A DNA stretch of 64,000 nucleotides, from NCBI GenBank assembly GCA_958295945.1, contig OY282386.1, positions 1,674,001-1,738,000 on the forward strand, written 5' to 3'. A model generated the notes under the pieces. That model was not told where the DNA came from and did not search any database. It saw only the letters and a list, made by a program, of their open reading frames with translations. Below are positions 55,790 through 64,000 of the stretch, in pieces (within the stretch, counting starts at the first letter, position 1; each line of letters starts with the position of its first letter). The position numbers and the translations under genes are program-made. The DNA comes from Candidatus Poribacteria bacterium (lineage in GTDB: Bacteria > Poribacteria > WGA-4E > WGA-3G).

Positions 55790-55960
55790 TGATTTTCTCC
55801 ATTAAAAAGTATAGTTTTTATGTGATTAGTTTAACATTCTGTAATCAGAAAAGATTCCAGAATGATTGATTTCTTTGGGACTTACACTGTCTTATACACT
55901 CAAGGCAAAAGATGGTTCCATTAATTTAGAAGAATTATACTGACATTTATCAGAATAGCG

Positions 55961-56215
55961 GTGCATCCACTCTGTCGTGTCCAAGCCACAAGTCCAACAT
56001 TTGGTGAGTGTCCTGTGCTCTTCTTTTCAGATATGGGAAAGGGACGCACACTCTTGGTTTTTAGGAAACCACTCCGCACTTGTGAAGCACTCAGAATATG
56101 GTCTCAACACAACGGGATCGAACACTATTGGAGACAATTGAAATCCAGTCTGCACTTGTCCGAAAGAACCTTGATAACTATTGATTTAGGACATTTTTTG
56201 ATATATATCAGTTAA
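55961..56215 (+). pseudogene. remnant of a DDE-type transposase C-terminus
   Basis: The frame from about 55925 to 56215 includes ADMGKGR-like and LLVFRKPLRTCEALRIWSQH then NGIEHYWRQLKSSLHL. The last string has the glutamate and helix typical of the third acidic residue of IS4/IS701-type transposases. No N-terminal part, inverted ends or ribosome site are seen. Nothing else is recognised in 55790-56438, which is very AT-rich. Confidence 0.4.
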
Positions 56216-56438
56216 TGTTTTAATATGTTTCAATAATCAATCAAAGTAAATTTGAGGTATCATACTCAATCGGATTTAGGCATAATTATTTTGATATGGT
56301 TTAGACAAATTAATATCATGAAAAAATAATTTGTAATGACCAACTGCTATTTTACTCTATATATGGAATTGGATAATGAGGTGGTTTTTATGTCTTGCTT
56401 TGTGTATTGTGGCGGGATTCTTGACATGGTGATTTTGA

Positions 56439-57833
56439 TTAATGTTTTTGCACAACATTAATTTTCTTCCATGCAATAACGGCAACACCGAACAAAGCAA
56501 AACCGAAGATAGTAAATGGCATTTGCCACAGCAGAAAACTCATATGTGTATGGATGTATGAGTGTGCTTTGAAGATTACAAACCACGATATTGGAGCTAA
56601 GATTGAAAACCACGTTGTCCAAAATAATGCTTTGTATTTCTGTGAAAGTTCCTCTTTAACCCTTTTGATCTGCACAAATAGTAGAACAGATATTGCTAAA
56701 AACAGAACTATGAGATAATAATAGCGTATTTTGAATAGGTGGTTTGTGATAAATGCATTTGTTTGGGAAAGATAGTTGTTGAAATCAAAGAAAACACCAT
56801 TCATGTAGGTAATGACGACCCCTATTGCTCCTGCTTCAAGACTTGCTGCATATACGGGTGGAAAGTCTTCTGCTTCTCCATAAGTCCGCTTTCCAAACGA
56901 CCATATCACATGCTCAATTCCATCCATAAATCCACCCTTGACAGCACCAATCTGGTAACATAACATTATTAGACTAAATAATATTGCAACACCAGTACCG
57001 ACTACTGTTGCAAACGAATATTTCAGACATTGATCTCTGTTCCATTTGTCAAGAATAGCATAGTAGATACACGGTGCCACCATCATTATCAGTGTTGTAG
57101 TGATGTATTCGTATCCGTTGATGAAACACTTTATGGAGACTGCAATGAAGATTAGAATACCGAACTTTACAAACTGAAGGTTCTCTGAGTTTCTGTGGCG
57201 TTTAAGATGGTAGAGTACGACAATCATCGGTAGGTAGAACGCCCATAAACTCCACCATAGATTGCGACCAAAGACTGTCAACCATTGGGAAAGTATAACC
57301 GAACATAGGACGCATAATCCAACCCATCCACCGAATTCCTCATAGAACCAACCGATAACATAAGTGATTGCAAGTGCAGAGAATAGAGACGTTAAACCCC
57401 AAAAAATCCACAACTTGACTATAGGTGAAAATGGTATGATCTTCTCAATCAAACTGAAAATCATGCCTTGACCACCAGGTTGTGAGTTGTAGGTTGAGAA
57501 TGTATCAAAAGTATGCCCATTGAGATAGGCTATATATTGGTTAACTACCTTCTTTGTAGTTTCTGTATCATTTTCAACTATCGTGACGAGTCCATCTCCA
57601 TTCAGACCTCCAGCGGAGAGAATACCGTCCTGTCGAGATTTGACCATTCTTCCCATTATATGGCCTTCAGTATCACGTTGATGATTCTTGAACCAGTTTT
57701 GTTCTGCGACTCGCCATGCATTCGTATAGAATCCTGCGAAAATTAACATGGTTGACAAAACCCATATTCTAACCTTCTTTAGATTATTTGACTTACTAAG
57801 ATTTTTGAGGAGTGATGTTAGCATAATGTTCAT
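56439..57833 (-). CDS. polytopic membrane protein, possibly a GT-C-fold glycosyltransferase
   Basis: The protein is about 464 residues from ATG 57833 (MNIMLTSLLKNLSK); the frame is open up to TTG 57872 and ATG 57824 is also possible. No ribosome site is visible. There are about nine or ten membrane helices, e.g. VRIWVLSTMLIFAGFYTNAW, FWGLTSLFSALAITYVIGWF, ILIFIAVSIKCFINGYEY, MPFTIFGFALFGVAVIAW. A large first extracytoplasmic loop contains RDTEGHIMGRM, NGHTFDTFSTYNSQPGGQG, which has the position of the acidic loop in GT-C enzymes. That assignment is weak. The 5' end abuts the IS200/IS605-type remnant at 57879, and a broken paralogue lies on its other side. Confidence 0.6.
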   Translation of the reverse strand: MNIMLTSLLKNLSKSNNLKKVRIWVLSTMLIFAGFYTNAWRVAEQNWFKNHQRDTEGHIMGRMVKSRQDGILSAGGLNGDGLVTIVENDTETTKKVVNQYIAYLNGHTFDTFSTYNSQPGGQGMIFSLIEKIIPFSPIVKLWIFWGLTSLFSALAITYVIGWFYEEFGGWVGLCVLCSVILSQWLTVFGRNLWWSLWAFYLPMIVVLYHLKRHRNSENLQFVKFGILIFIAVSIKCFINGYEYITTTLIMMVAPCIYYAILDKWNRDQCLKYSFATVVGTGVAILFSLIMLCYQIGAVKGGFMDGIEHVIWSFGKRTYGEAEDFPPVYAASLEAGAIGVVITYMNGVFFDFNNYLSQTNAFITNHLFKIRYYYLIVLFLAISVLLFVQIKRVKEELSQKYKALFWTTWFSILAPISWFVIFKAHSYIHTHMSFLLWQMPFTIFGFALFGVAVIAWKKINVVQKH

Positions 57834-57878
57834 TGTGTAGAGTTTATTATGAATAATTACATCCTTTATCAATCTTAG

Positions 57879-58030
57879 GTGTCAAAACCCCGTTGCTTTA
57901 GCTCGGGGATGTAGACACCGCTCCTGTATTGTGTCAAGGAAAAGCCTTGACTTTGTTCAATAAATGTGGTATTCTGTTCCTATCAACTGGATAGGAGAGC
58001 AATCACCTACGTTCTGTAGGTGTCCTATCC
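57879..58030 (-). ncRNA. possible omega-RNA scaffold at the right end of the IS605-type remnant
   Basis: In this family the guide RNA of TnpB overlaps the 3' end of tnpB and ends at the right-end hairpin, with the flanking DNA as guide. Here both hallmarks remain: the tnpB 3' end and the hairpin ending GGGGTTTTGACAC. The guide would be the bases 57878 downward, at the 5' end of the membrane protein gene. No TnpB is encoded locally. Expression is not known. Confidence 0.4.
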
Positions 58031-58197
58031 AATCCGATTGCTCGGACAGAGTTGATGTTGATAACCTCAACAATACCACATTCGGTTGTGTTCATTGCAA
58101 GTTGTGATCCTTGCCAGTCGTTTGTGATGAGTTCTGCATTCGCTATATAGGATTGTGTAGGTGTTCCCTCCACAACTGCGAAATAAACAGAACGCAA
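58003..58197 (-). pseudogene. C-terminal fragment of TnpB
   Basis: The 64-residue frame contains TECGIVEVININSVRAIGLD and ends RTPTERR just before the right end, the position and style of a TnpB C-terminus. The zinc-finger and RuvC parts are absent, so it cannot be active. Confidence 0.5.
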
Positions 58198-58428
58198 AAC
58201 TAAAGTATCTGGGTCGCTCAGTGGGGATACCTCATAAGGACCCTGTTAGTCGTGTCTTGGCGGGCACCCACACAGTTGCTGTGCAGGTCAACTTGACTTA
58301 AAATCAAGTGAGTATGCTATAAGCATATAAAAGAGGTTTCCCACACTTTCAAAAAACGGAGGGTGTCCGTGAGAAAGTGACCTAAAGGAAACCCCATCCT
58401 TTAGGTTGGGGAGCCGTCATTCCATGCT

Positions 58429-58545
58429 GTACAAACAGCAAAACCAAAAAGCGTAAACGGTATCTTTCATAGAAGAAAACTCATGAGTATATGAACATGA
58501 GAGTGTGTCTTGAAGTTAATAAATCACGAGATGTGTGTTCTTTGA
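58429..58545 (-). pseudogene. remnant of a second copy of the polytopic membrane protein gene
   Basis: On the minus strand the frame FKTHSHVHILMSFLL, stop, KIPFTLFGFAVCT matches FKAHSYIHTHMSFLL W QMPFTIFGFALFG near the C-terminus of the gene at 56439. A TGG tryptophan has become TGA. DNA identity by eye is about 70 percent. Only this 3' part is found; the rest up to 58697 shows no gene. Confidence 0.7.
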
Positions 58546-58697
58546 TTGATTCATGCGATTAGATAGTCTATTCAACATATAATGTAGACTTGATATGATA
58601 CAATAGGTGAATGACAGTATTGAATTACTGTAAGGACATATAAAATAGAAGTTTGAAGAGCCAAACACAGTATTTTAATTTTTGAATAGAGATTTCT

Positions 58698-60767
58698 TCA
58701 CCATTGATTTGCTGGAGCCATCTTCCAACCCGTTACATCAGCCTTAATATCCCCACCTTTACTGAATAGGCATATTCCAATATCTTCAGGATTATGTATT
58801 TTTCTGTCTATTACTGCTTGACGTTCATTGATAAAAACTTCCACAAGCGGTCTGTCAAGAAATATGCGTAAGTTTAAATCCTCTCCCTTTAGCAATTCGA
58901 ACGGTGCCTCACCGTAAGGTTGAGAACTGCCATACGGTTTAATCTCATCATTCCCATCTCCCACCGAAACAATCATCTTATCAGCAGAATAGAATATCTC
59001 AATCCCCTTTTTGTTGTCTTTGTTGCAGAATACTTTTACACCGTAGTCAATTGCATCAGTAGGTTTGATTGTGACACTGAGTTCAAGCGTATCACCTGAG
59101 ATGTTCTTCAGTTTATATTCTTCACCGTTTTTAACTGTAATGTTGTTCTCAACTGTTTGGTTATAGCGGAGACATTCAAGCTCTCGTACTGGTTTAATTC
59201 GGACAATCCCGTCATCAGGAAGCCTCAACTCCCAAGGCAATGAGAAAACACAACTCCATAAAGTGTTACCAAGGTTAGACAGTAGGTTGGTAATAACAAC
59301 TCTACGTCCATCTGGTGTTAGAAAAGTCTTCGGTGCCCAATAGATAGGTATGCCACGATAATTGTTACGCCAACTCATTCTGGTATGATATTCGGGTGTG
59401 AACTTGTCATTTTTCCATTCACCAAGATAGTATCGCGCTCCCCAACCATGACTGATAAGTAGCATCATGTGCTTGTTGCCTAGTTTGAAGAAATCGGGAC
59501 AGGAATGGTCGTGATGTTCAAGTCCAGGTAATTCCTTCGTCATAAATTGACCGAGAAACTCCCAGTTTTTAAAGTCTTTTGAGCGCATGAGTGTTGTTCT
59601 TTTATACCAATTGCCAAATCCTGGACGTGTATCCTCCATAGCATGGTCACCCGTAAAAATGTAATAGTAATCACCCTCCACCCAAGTCGTTGGATCCCAG
59701 AAAGTCCAATACTCAGCATCCCGTGCCTCTTGTGGCACATCTATCTCAATAGGTTTAGACCAGTTCTCCAAATGCTCATCTGATGCTTCAATGTAAGTTG
59801 CACGTCCACCGAATATGCCAACAAAGATAACTTTCTTACCATCTTTTGTGATAATCGTGCCACCAGTGCCACAGCCACCACTGCCCAAGGCACAATCCCT
59901 ACGCCTTCTCCAATGAACAAGGTCGGTACTAGTGAAGTGACCGAAAGCGTGTTCGTCACCCTTGTACATATAACCGAAATGATACTGTCCTTTCCAATAG
60001 ATCATAAAATTCGGATCAAATGGATAGTTTCTTTCGGAATCTCCATCGGAGTTAACCAGATGATATGTCGGACGACTTGGATCATGCATGAGTCGTTGGC
60101 GAAAATCACGAACAATACGAACTGCTTCGTTGTCCATGGTAAACATGTGTCTATCGTCGCGATCAAAAACTATGTAATCGTCCTCTTCATTCTCCTTCAC
60201 TGCTGCTCTGTTCACAAACTCAGGAAATTTTCCTACACGGTCTTCCCACCATTCATCTTGCGAGAAGTCATACCAACTGAATGGTTGTATATCCGATGAT
60301 TCATTAGGCTTTAACTTCATAATTTCTTCCTGCGTTAAAGCTTCTGCATATATTCGGACATCCTTAACTTTTCCCTTGAATGATGTAGCATAGTTAGGAT
60401 TTAAATTGACACATCCAATTACGAGTTGGAGGTAAGGACTGTTTAGAAAATCAAAAGGTTCTTCAATAATATAGTTTGTGTACACTTCTCCATCACGATA
60501 AACGATAACAGAATTATCCTTGTAGACAGCTGCCATCATCATGAATTGTCCAAGGATGATTTCTTGTTCTGGATTCTGTGCCAGTTGCTCTGGACTTTGT
60601 GTGCGTGTGTTTTCATCACTCGCAGTAGACCACTTACCTGGAACGTCATTTCCAAAAGCAAGTGCGTCATATTTGTCTGCTGCTTGCACGGTAATTACGC
60701 TACAGTGTTTTGGATCTTCCTCATCAAAACAGAACCAACTAACGAGTGTCTTATTTGTTGATGTCAT
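58698..60767 (-). CDS. GH32-like five-bladed propeller protein with N-terminal LamG domain, catalytic acid/base apparently replaced
   Basis: The start is ATG 60767, seven bases after AGGAAGG (open upstream to 60821); this gives 689 residues. LamG-like part about 5-165 (LVSWFCFDEEDPKHC, FMMMAAVYKDNSVIVYRDGE, VKDVRIYAEALTQEEIMKL). GH32-type propeller: YPFDPNFMIYWKGQYHFGYM (nucleophile-type Asp near 247), AFGHFTSTDLVHWRRRR, WDPTTW (RDP-like Asp near 356) and HSCPDFFKLGNKHMML (near 420). The last corresponds to the W-E-C-P motif with Glu replaced by Ser. A C-terminal beta-sandwich ends VEVFINERQAVIDRKI. GH32 enzymes cleave fructans and sucrose. No signal peptide is visible, and activity is uncertain. 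Confidence 0.82.
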   Translation of the reverse strand: MTSTNKTLVSWFCFDEEDPKHCSVITVQAADKYDALAFGNDVPGKWSTASDENTRTQSPEQLAQNPEQEIILGQFMMMAAVYKDNSVIVYRDGEVYTNYIIEEPFDFLNSPYLQLVIGCVNLNPNYATSFKGKVKDVRIYAEALTQEEIMKLKPNESSDIQPFSWYDFSQDEWWEDRVGKFPEFVNRAAVKENEEDDYIVFDRDDRHMFTMDNEAVRIVRDFRQRLMHDPSRPTYHLVNSDGDSERNYPFDPNFMIYWKGQYHFGYMYKGDEHAFGHFTSTDLVHWRRRRDCALGSGGCGTGGTIITKDGKKVIFVGIFGGRATYIEASDEHLENWSKPIEIDVPQEARDAEYWTFWDPTTWVEGDYYYIFTGDHAMEDTRPGFGNWYKRTTLMRSKDFKNWEFLGQFMTKELPGLEHHDHSCPDFFKLGNKHMMLLISHGWGARYYLGEWKNDKFTPEYHTRMSWRNNYRGIPIYWAPKTFLTPDGRRVVITNLLSNLGNTLWSCVFSLPWELRLPDDGIVRIKPVRELECLRYNQTVENNITVKNGEEYKLKNISGDTLELSVTIKPTDAIDYGVKVFCNKDNKKGIEIFYSADKMIVSVGDGNDEIKPYGSSQPYGEAPFELLKGEDLNLRIFLDRPLVEVFINERQAVIDRKIHNPEDIGICLFSKGGDIKADVTGWKMAPANQW

Positions 60768-60854
60768 TGGGACACCTTCCTCTCTGTTATATGTCTGATG
60801 CGACAATTGTTGAGGCAGCATGTAAGGTGGGTTCTTTCAGATTAAGAACTACTG

Positions 60855-61225
60855 TCACCGTTTTTCACCAGGTTTTCGAAATTTAGAAGAATAACTATCT
60901 CCTTCTGGATCATACGAAACTGCCACTTGTCCTTCTACTACTAACAATCACGGTCCTGTCCGTACAATTGAGGTGCTTGCTCCAGTCGGAATCCGTGTCC
61001 GACAATCTGATTCAGATACCACACCAATTTTGGATGTACCAATAAGTCCCGGAAGAATTCTCGGTATGGACTTGTCCCACCTAATAGCGTATCACTCTCT
61101 CCAATAAACTCTAATGCCTCGTTTAATGCTGCGACTTCATCTTGTGTAAGCACACTTGGAATATGTAAATATCCTGCTACATCAAAAGCATAATTCTCTT
61201 CATTACTCATAGTGTCATCGTCCAT
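60855..61225 (-). pseudogene. phytanoyl-CoA dioxygenase gene with internal deletion
   Basis: From ATG 61225 the frame gives the N-terminal 94 residues of a PhyH protein (FDVAGYLHIPSVLTQDEVAA, EFFRDLLVHPKLVWYLNQIV, GHGFRLEQAPQLYG), then a stop. Further along, another frame gives GQVAVSYDPEGDSYSSKFRK and ends at 60855, typical of the C-terminus of this family. The middle, with the iron-binding HxD and distal His, is missing, so about 170 residues were lost and the enzyme is dead. Confidence 0.7.
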
Positions 61226-61422
61226 TATTCCCTCCGGAAAGTGCCGATATTAGCATCTAATAGTTGGTCATTATATCAATTGCAAACTTGACTGTCAATG
61301 AATACAACATCCTCAGGGTGTAAAGCTTTGGCAAAATATCGTACTACAATAGATGGTAAGAAGTTAGCTCAAAGAACTATACACACCCCAATTACATAGG
61401 GCTTTTTAGTTTTATTAATTAT

Positions 61423-61561
61423 CCTAAGTTGCCACCTATCATTTGTTGGAGTGGTTTCCAACCACGATTGTTATGAAGTGACACCAAAATATGCAGAAAT
61501 CCTTTGTTTCTTCGTTCAATAAAGTCCTTGATGATTAATATTGTGTAGGTAGCAACTTAGG
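61423..61561. repeat. 139-bp element with 16-bp terminal inverted repeats
   Basis: CCTAAGTTGCCACCTA at the left and TAGGTAGCAACTTAGG at the right match with one mismatch. Single occurrence in this window; non-coding. Confidence 0.6.
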
Positions 61562-61616
61562 TTAATTACAGATTGTTGAGTTTTGCTAAGAGTTAGGTTT
61601 GAATTGTAACGATGCA

Positions 61617-61687
61617 TAGTAGTAGGCACACTCCGTGTGCCGTAACCTAATCTGTGTTGACAGCACGCGGAGCGTGTCTACTACGAT
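61617..61687. repeat. palindromic repeat (GTAGTAGGCACACTCCGTGTGC)
   Basis: GTAGTAGGCACACTCCGTG pairs imperfectly with CACGCGGAGCGTGTCTACTAC at the right end. A GC-rich hairpin in an AT-rich gap. Confidence 0.55.
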
Positions 61688-61772
61688 GTTGTGTTCACAA
61701 GCTAAATTGTATCTCAAAACCGTTAACATTGTAATGAAGGACAGCAGAAAAACCGAAAACTAAATAACCCTG

Positions 61773-62090
61773 TTAATTACATCATATTGTTGATTGGGTG
61801 TGTAAAGATTTTGTCACTTGTCTGAACCAGGATTTTCAGGATTATAGGATTTTCAGGATAAGAGTCTGAAACATCAAAATCTTATCCAAAAAATAAACTG
61901 CAACTTGGGAATATGAACTTTGGAGAGCCAAACTCATAATCCTGATAATCTACTAATCCTGAAAATCCTGGTTCAGACAAAGGCGGGGCACAGAGACCCC
62001 GCCCTACAATAGGTTACAGGTTTTTCACTTGAATTGATGCCTACGGTGACAAAAACTTTACACACCCTTAATTACATCATATTGTTGATT
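61773..62090. mobile_element. family 2 insertion flanked by exact 23-bp direct repeats
   Basis: The 272-bp element 61796-62067 (ends GGGTGTGTAAAG and CTTTACACACCC) is bracketed by identical 23-base sequences at 61773-61795 and 62068-62090, both containing TTACATCATATTGTTGATT. Exact flanking repeats of this length point to a recent insertion with a long target duplication, or to recombination. A family 3 element is nested inside. Confidence 0.75.
61818..61980. repeat. family 3 element, complete copy (163 bp)
   Basis: TTGTCTGAACCAGGATTTTC at the left mirrors GAAAATCCTGGTTCAGACAA at the right. The centre has AAATAAACTGCAACTTGGGA. Partial copies are at 21477, 26450 and 32220. No gene is seen in 61226-62291. 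Confidence 0.75.
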
Positions 62091-62113
62091 CTTCCATTAG
62101 TTTCTGCTATACT
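62085..62113 (+). promoter_or_regulatory. sigma70-type promoter of the membrane/coiled-coil pair
   Basis: TTGATT (62085-62090) and TATACT (62108-62113) are 17 bases apart. The -35 lies in the right copy of the 23-bp repeat flanking the family 2 insertion. Confidence 0.6.
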
Positions 62114-62294
62114 ATACTTTGCAAATTAATAGTTGTATTCATTGGAATGGTATTTCTCTTTACAAACATCTGGTAGTTGTGATAATATATTTGAGGTAAT
62201 TGTATAAAAGAATTCGTAGAGAAACAATACGACATCAACAAAAAACAAACAGATAATATGACTGCTTCCACCTAATGACAGTGTATGCAATTTG

Positions 62295-63134
62295 GTGATA
62301 AAGTTGATTGATAAGAAATTAGTTCGTCAGAAATATCTACTTCATCTTATTAGCAATCCATTTACCATTTACCCATTTGCTGCGGGAGTACTTGGAGTTT
62401 TCGCTTCATGGGTTTTCAATTTAGAACCACAAATACTATATTTGTTTGCTGGTGCAGTCGTCGGTCTTGGGTTACCAATAGGGGCATTGATAACGAAGTG
62501 GACTTCTGGCACGGATGACATTGCAAAAAAGGTTCGTGAGGAACTGCTTCATGATGCACATCAACAGCAGGAAGAGGAACTTAACGCACTTCATCAACAA
62601 TTGCTTAAAGATGGTGACCAAAGAACCGAACAGATGCTTGAAGAACTGCGGATGTTACACGAATCTTTTCAAGAAGAGGCAATGGACACAGGCTGGATGG
62701 CTTCTTTACCACTTACCGTAAGTGCTGAAATCGCTGGTAAAGTCTCAGATCTCTTCAATCAAGCAGTTCAATGTCTCAAAGACACCTTGAAGATGTATGA
62801 GAAATCTAAAGATTCAAAATTGGCAACCGTCAAACGTGTATTACAGCAACACCGGGAAAAACAAATTGCTGATGTTCAGCAGACAATAGTTCAACTTACA
62901 AATCTATATGCACGTGTCATAACACTTAGTCCTGAAAGCAATGAGACAGAACTTTCACGACTTCGCTCTGAACTTGATGAAAGCCTTGCATTTGCAAAGA
63001 AAGTTGATGAACAAATACGAGAATCAACTCCTGGTATTGATGTTGATTTGTCTAAAGCGAACTCTTCATTTGGAGAATCAACAATTACAACGCATCAGAA
63101 TGTTGCATCTACAGAAGAAAGCAATTATCAGTGA
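62295..63134 (+). CDS. membrane protein with long cytoplasmic coiled coil (unknown)
   Basis: The protein is about 279 residues. Start uncertain: GTG 62295 is used, TTG 62292 or TTG 62304 are alternatives, and no clear ribosome site is present. Two adjacent membrane helices (FTIYPFAAGVLGVFASWVF and ILYLFAGAVVGLGLPIGALI) are followed by about 210 residues of helix rich in Glu, Gln and Leu (ELLHDAHQQQEEELNALHQQ, VKRVLQQHREKQIADVQQTI). The layout recalls XpaC/TelA-type neighbours, but I cannot assign a family. Co-transcribed with the coiled-coil gene 42 bases downstream. Confidence 0.6.
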   Translation: MIKLIDKKLVRQKYLLHLISNPFTIYPFAAGVLGVFASWVFNLEPQILYLFAGAVVGLGLPIGALITKWTSGTDDIAKKVREELLHDAHQQQEEELNALHQQLLKDGDQRTEQMLEELRMLHESFQEEAMDTGWMASLPLTVSAEIAGKVSDLFNQAVQCLKDTLKMYEKSKDSKLATVKRVLQQHREKQIADVQQTIVQLTNLYARVITLSPESNETELSRLRSELDESLAFAKKVDEQIRESTPGIDVDLSKANSSFGESTITTHQNVASTEESNYQ

Positions 63135-63176
63135 ATATGATTGATATGAATCCATTTGTAACTCTGGAGGTAATCA

Positions 63177-63932
63177 ATGCAAAACGGAATCACTCGGCTA
63201 TACAATGCAATTTGGTATACACAAGTTGGACGTGCCCTTGAACAGAAAGATTTAGATAAAGAAAATGCGGAAAACACACAGGATTTGTTTGCTGAAGAGC
63301 TCAACAACCGTGAAAATATTCAACCCAGTAAACGTGGACATAGTCTACTGAGTAAATCAGAAGTTTTACACGATTCCAAAGTTAACAGCAAAACATCCGG
63401 AATAGTAACTCAGAAAATCCTTATAGATAATCTGGATGCTGTACGACAAGTTTTTGAAGACATTATCAATGACAAAAGGAATAATATTCAACGATACAAA
63501 CAAGCAATTGGTCATTTAATCGCCCTTGTTGAACAGAAAAAGAACTCACTGAAAAGCATTATAGATGATTTGGATAAGTTAGAACAGATGAAGATGGCTG
63601 TAACTGCAGAGTCCAAGAATATTTCCTTAGAACTAAAAGAATCTGGTTTATCAGATAGCGAGATAGAACAACATCCAGATTATGCACGATGCATCAACTC
63701 ATTTAATGATTTCGATTCTACCGTCAACGAGAAAAACGTTCGTGTTGACGAACTTGAACAGGATATTGAACGTGCAAAGCAAGATATTGAATATCATAAA
63801 TCTAATATCACACAACTTCACCGTGATGTAGAAAAGATAAAGACTGAACAATCTGAAGCGATCGCAGACCTTATTACTGCTCGTGAAAAAGGGAAAATTA
63901 ATGAAGTTTTATCGGATATCAAAGTAGAATGA
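63177..63932 (+). CDS. soluble coiled-coil protein, possibly PspA/ESCRT-III-like (unknown)
   Basis: This 251-residue protein starts at ATG 63177 behind TGGAGG. It is nearly all helix, with two long coiled-coil stretches: DKRNNIQRYKQAIGHLIALV to IIDDLDKLEQMKMAVTAE, and NEKNVRVDELEQDIERAKQD to EKIKTEQSEAIADLITAREK. A low-complexity segment lies near residues 30-75. The helix pattern and partner membrane protein would suit a membrane-stress factor of the PspA type, but no clear signature is visible. Confidence 0.6.
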   Translation: MQNGITRLYNAIWYTQVGRALEQKDLDKENAENTQDLFAEELNNRENIQPSKRGHSLLSKSEVLHDSKVNSKTSGIVTQKILIDNLDAVRQVFEDIINDKRNNIQRYKQAIGHLIALVEQKKNSLKSIIDDLDKLEQMKMAVTAESKNISLELKESGLSDSEIEQHPDYARCINSFNDFDSTVNEKNVRVDELEQDIERAKQDIEYHKSNITQLHRDVEKIKTEQSEAIADLITAREKGKINEVLSDIKVE

Positions 63933-63993
63933 TATTAAATCAAGAAATAACAAATTGTGAATAATCAATTCATTTCACATAGGAGGATTTACA

Positions 63994-64000
63994 ATGGCAA
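63994..64000 (+). CDS. start of a further gene, cut by the window edge
   Basis: ATG 63994 follows AGGAGG with 7 bases between; only the first two codons (Met-Ala) are visible. It probably belongs to the same operon as the two preceding genes. Confidence 0.5.

Larger units (their letters stand above)
57879..58425 (-). mobile_element. internally deleted IS200/IS605-type element
   Basis: The right end (57879-57918) on the minus strand reads GTGTCTACATCCCCGAGC, a short loop and GCAACGGGGTTTTGACAC, the classic terminal hairpin of TnpB-bearing IS605 elements. The left end near 58380-58425 has the hairpin CCCCAACCTAAAGGATGGGG followed by TTTCCTTTAGGTC. Between them only the last part of tnpB is left (58003-58197); tnpA and most of tnpB are gone. 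The exact left boundary is approximate. Confidence 0.7.

Overview
The window looks like a chromosome segment of an uncultured, moderately AT-rich Gram-negative-type bacterium. The family mix points to candidate phylum Poribacteria or a close relative. It combines phytanoyl-CoA dioxygenase genes, LamG and lamin-tail secreted proteins, CotH-like and WD40/PQQ propeller proteins, dockerin-like Ca loops, FlgD-like C-terminal tails and a dense load of short palindromic repeats. The taxonomy is inferred from gene content; no rRNA or tRNA gene was seen.

Layout: (a) 1-4.85 kb holds a CotH-like protein with ankyrin repeats (cut by the left edge), a small frameshifted gene, and an AlbA_2/ATPase-fold gene followed by a ParA-type ATPase behind its own promoter. 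(b) 4.87-10.3 kb is a three-gene minus-strand operon behind a sigma70-type promoter and a clear cobalamin riboswitch. It encodes a secreted YncE/BtuG-like propeller with dockerin repeat, a lipoprotein fused to a membrane domain resembling an ECF-transporter S component, and a second secreted propeller. (c) 10.7-21.4 kb has an ECF sigma factor and a tandem array of six paralogous proteins of unknown family carrying repeated HxGF motifs. The sigma gene and the array share the same upstream promoter motif. Three small 7Fe-type ferredoxins and a membrane-anchored WD40 protein follow. (d) 21.5-26.2 kb has katG with a promoter and two palindromic operator-like repeats, then a repeat-rich gap containing 14 tandem copies of a 28-bp unit, then a Ca2+/cation exchanger.

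(e) 26.6-36.1 kb has a 1560-residue secreted lamin-tail protein behind a perfect consensus promoter, a threonine-synthase-like gene whose ends lie in repeats, a phytanoyl-CoA dioxygenase and a LamG protein. (f) 36.2-39.0 kb has a TonB-like/double-vWA protein and MoaB. (g) 39.0-53.9 kb is a minus-strand run of six genes: B12-binding radical SAM, double ECF ATPase, FGE-like lipoprotein, two LRR metalloprotease-like surface proteins and EcfT. (h) 54-64 kb has a Cache lipoprotein, a repeat-containing secreted coiled-coil protein, a transposase scrap, a polytopic membrane protein with a broken paralogue on the other side of an IS200/IS605-type remnant, a GH32-like enzyme, an internally deleted PhyH gene, a repeat-rich gap and a membrane/coiled-coil gene pair.

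The two best candidates for undescribed biology are these. First, a cobalamin-controlled uptake locus in which surface propellers and an S-component-like protein (region b) may work with the ECF A and T subunits in region g. Second, the sigma-factor/HxGF-array/ferredoxin cluster in region c. All family calls were made by reading motifs without database searches.
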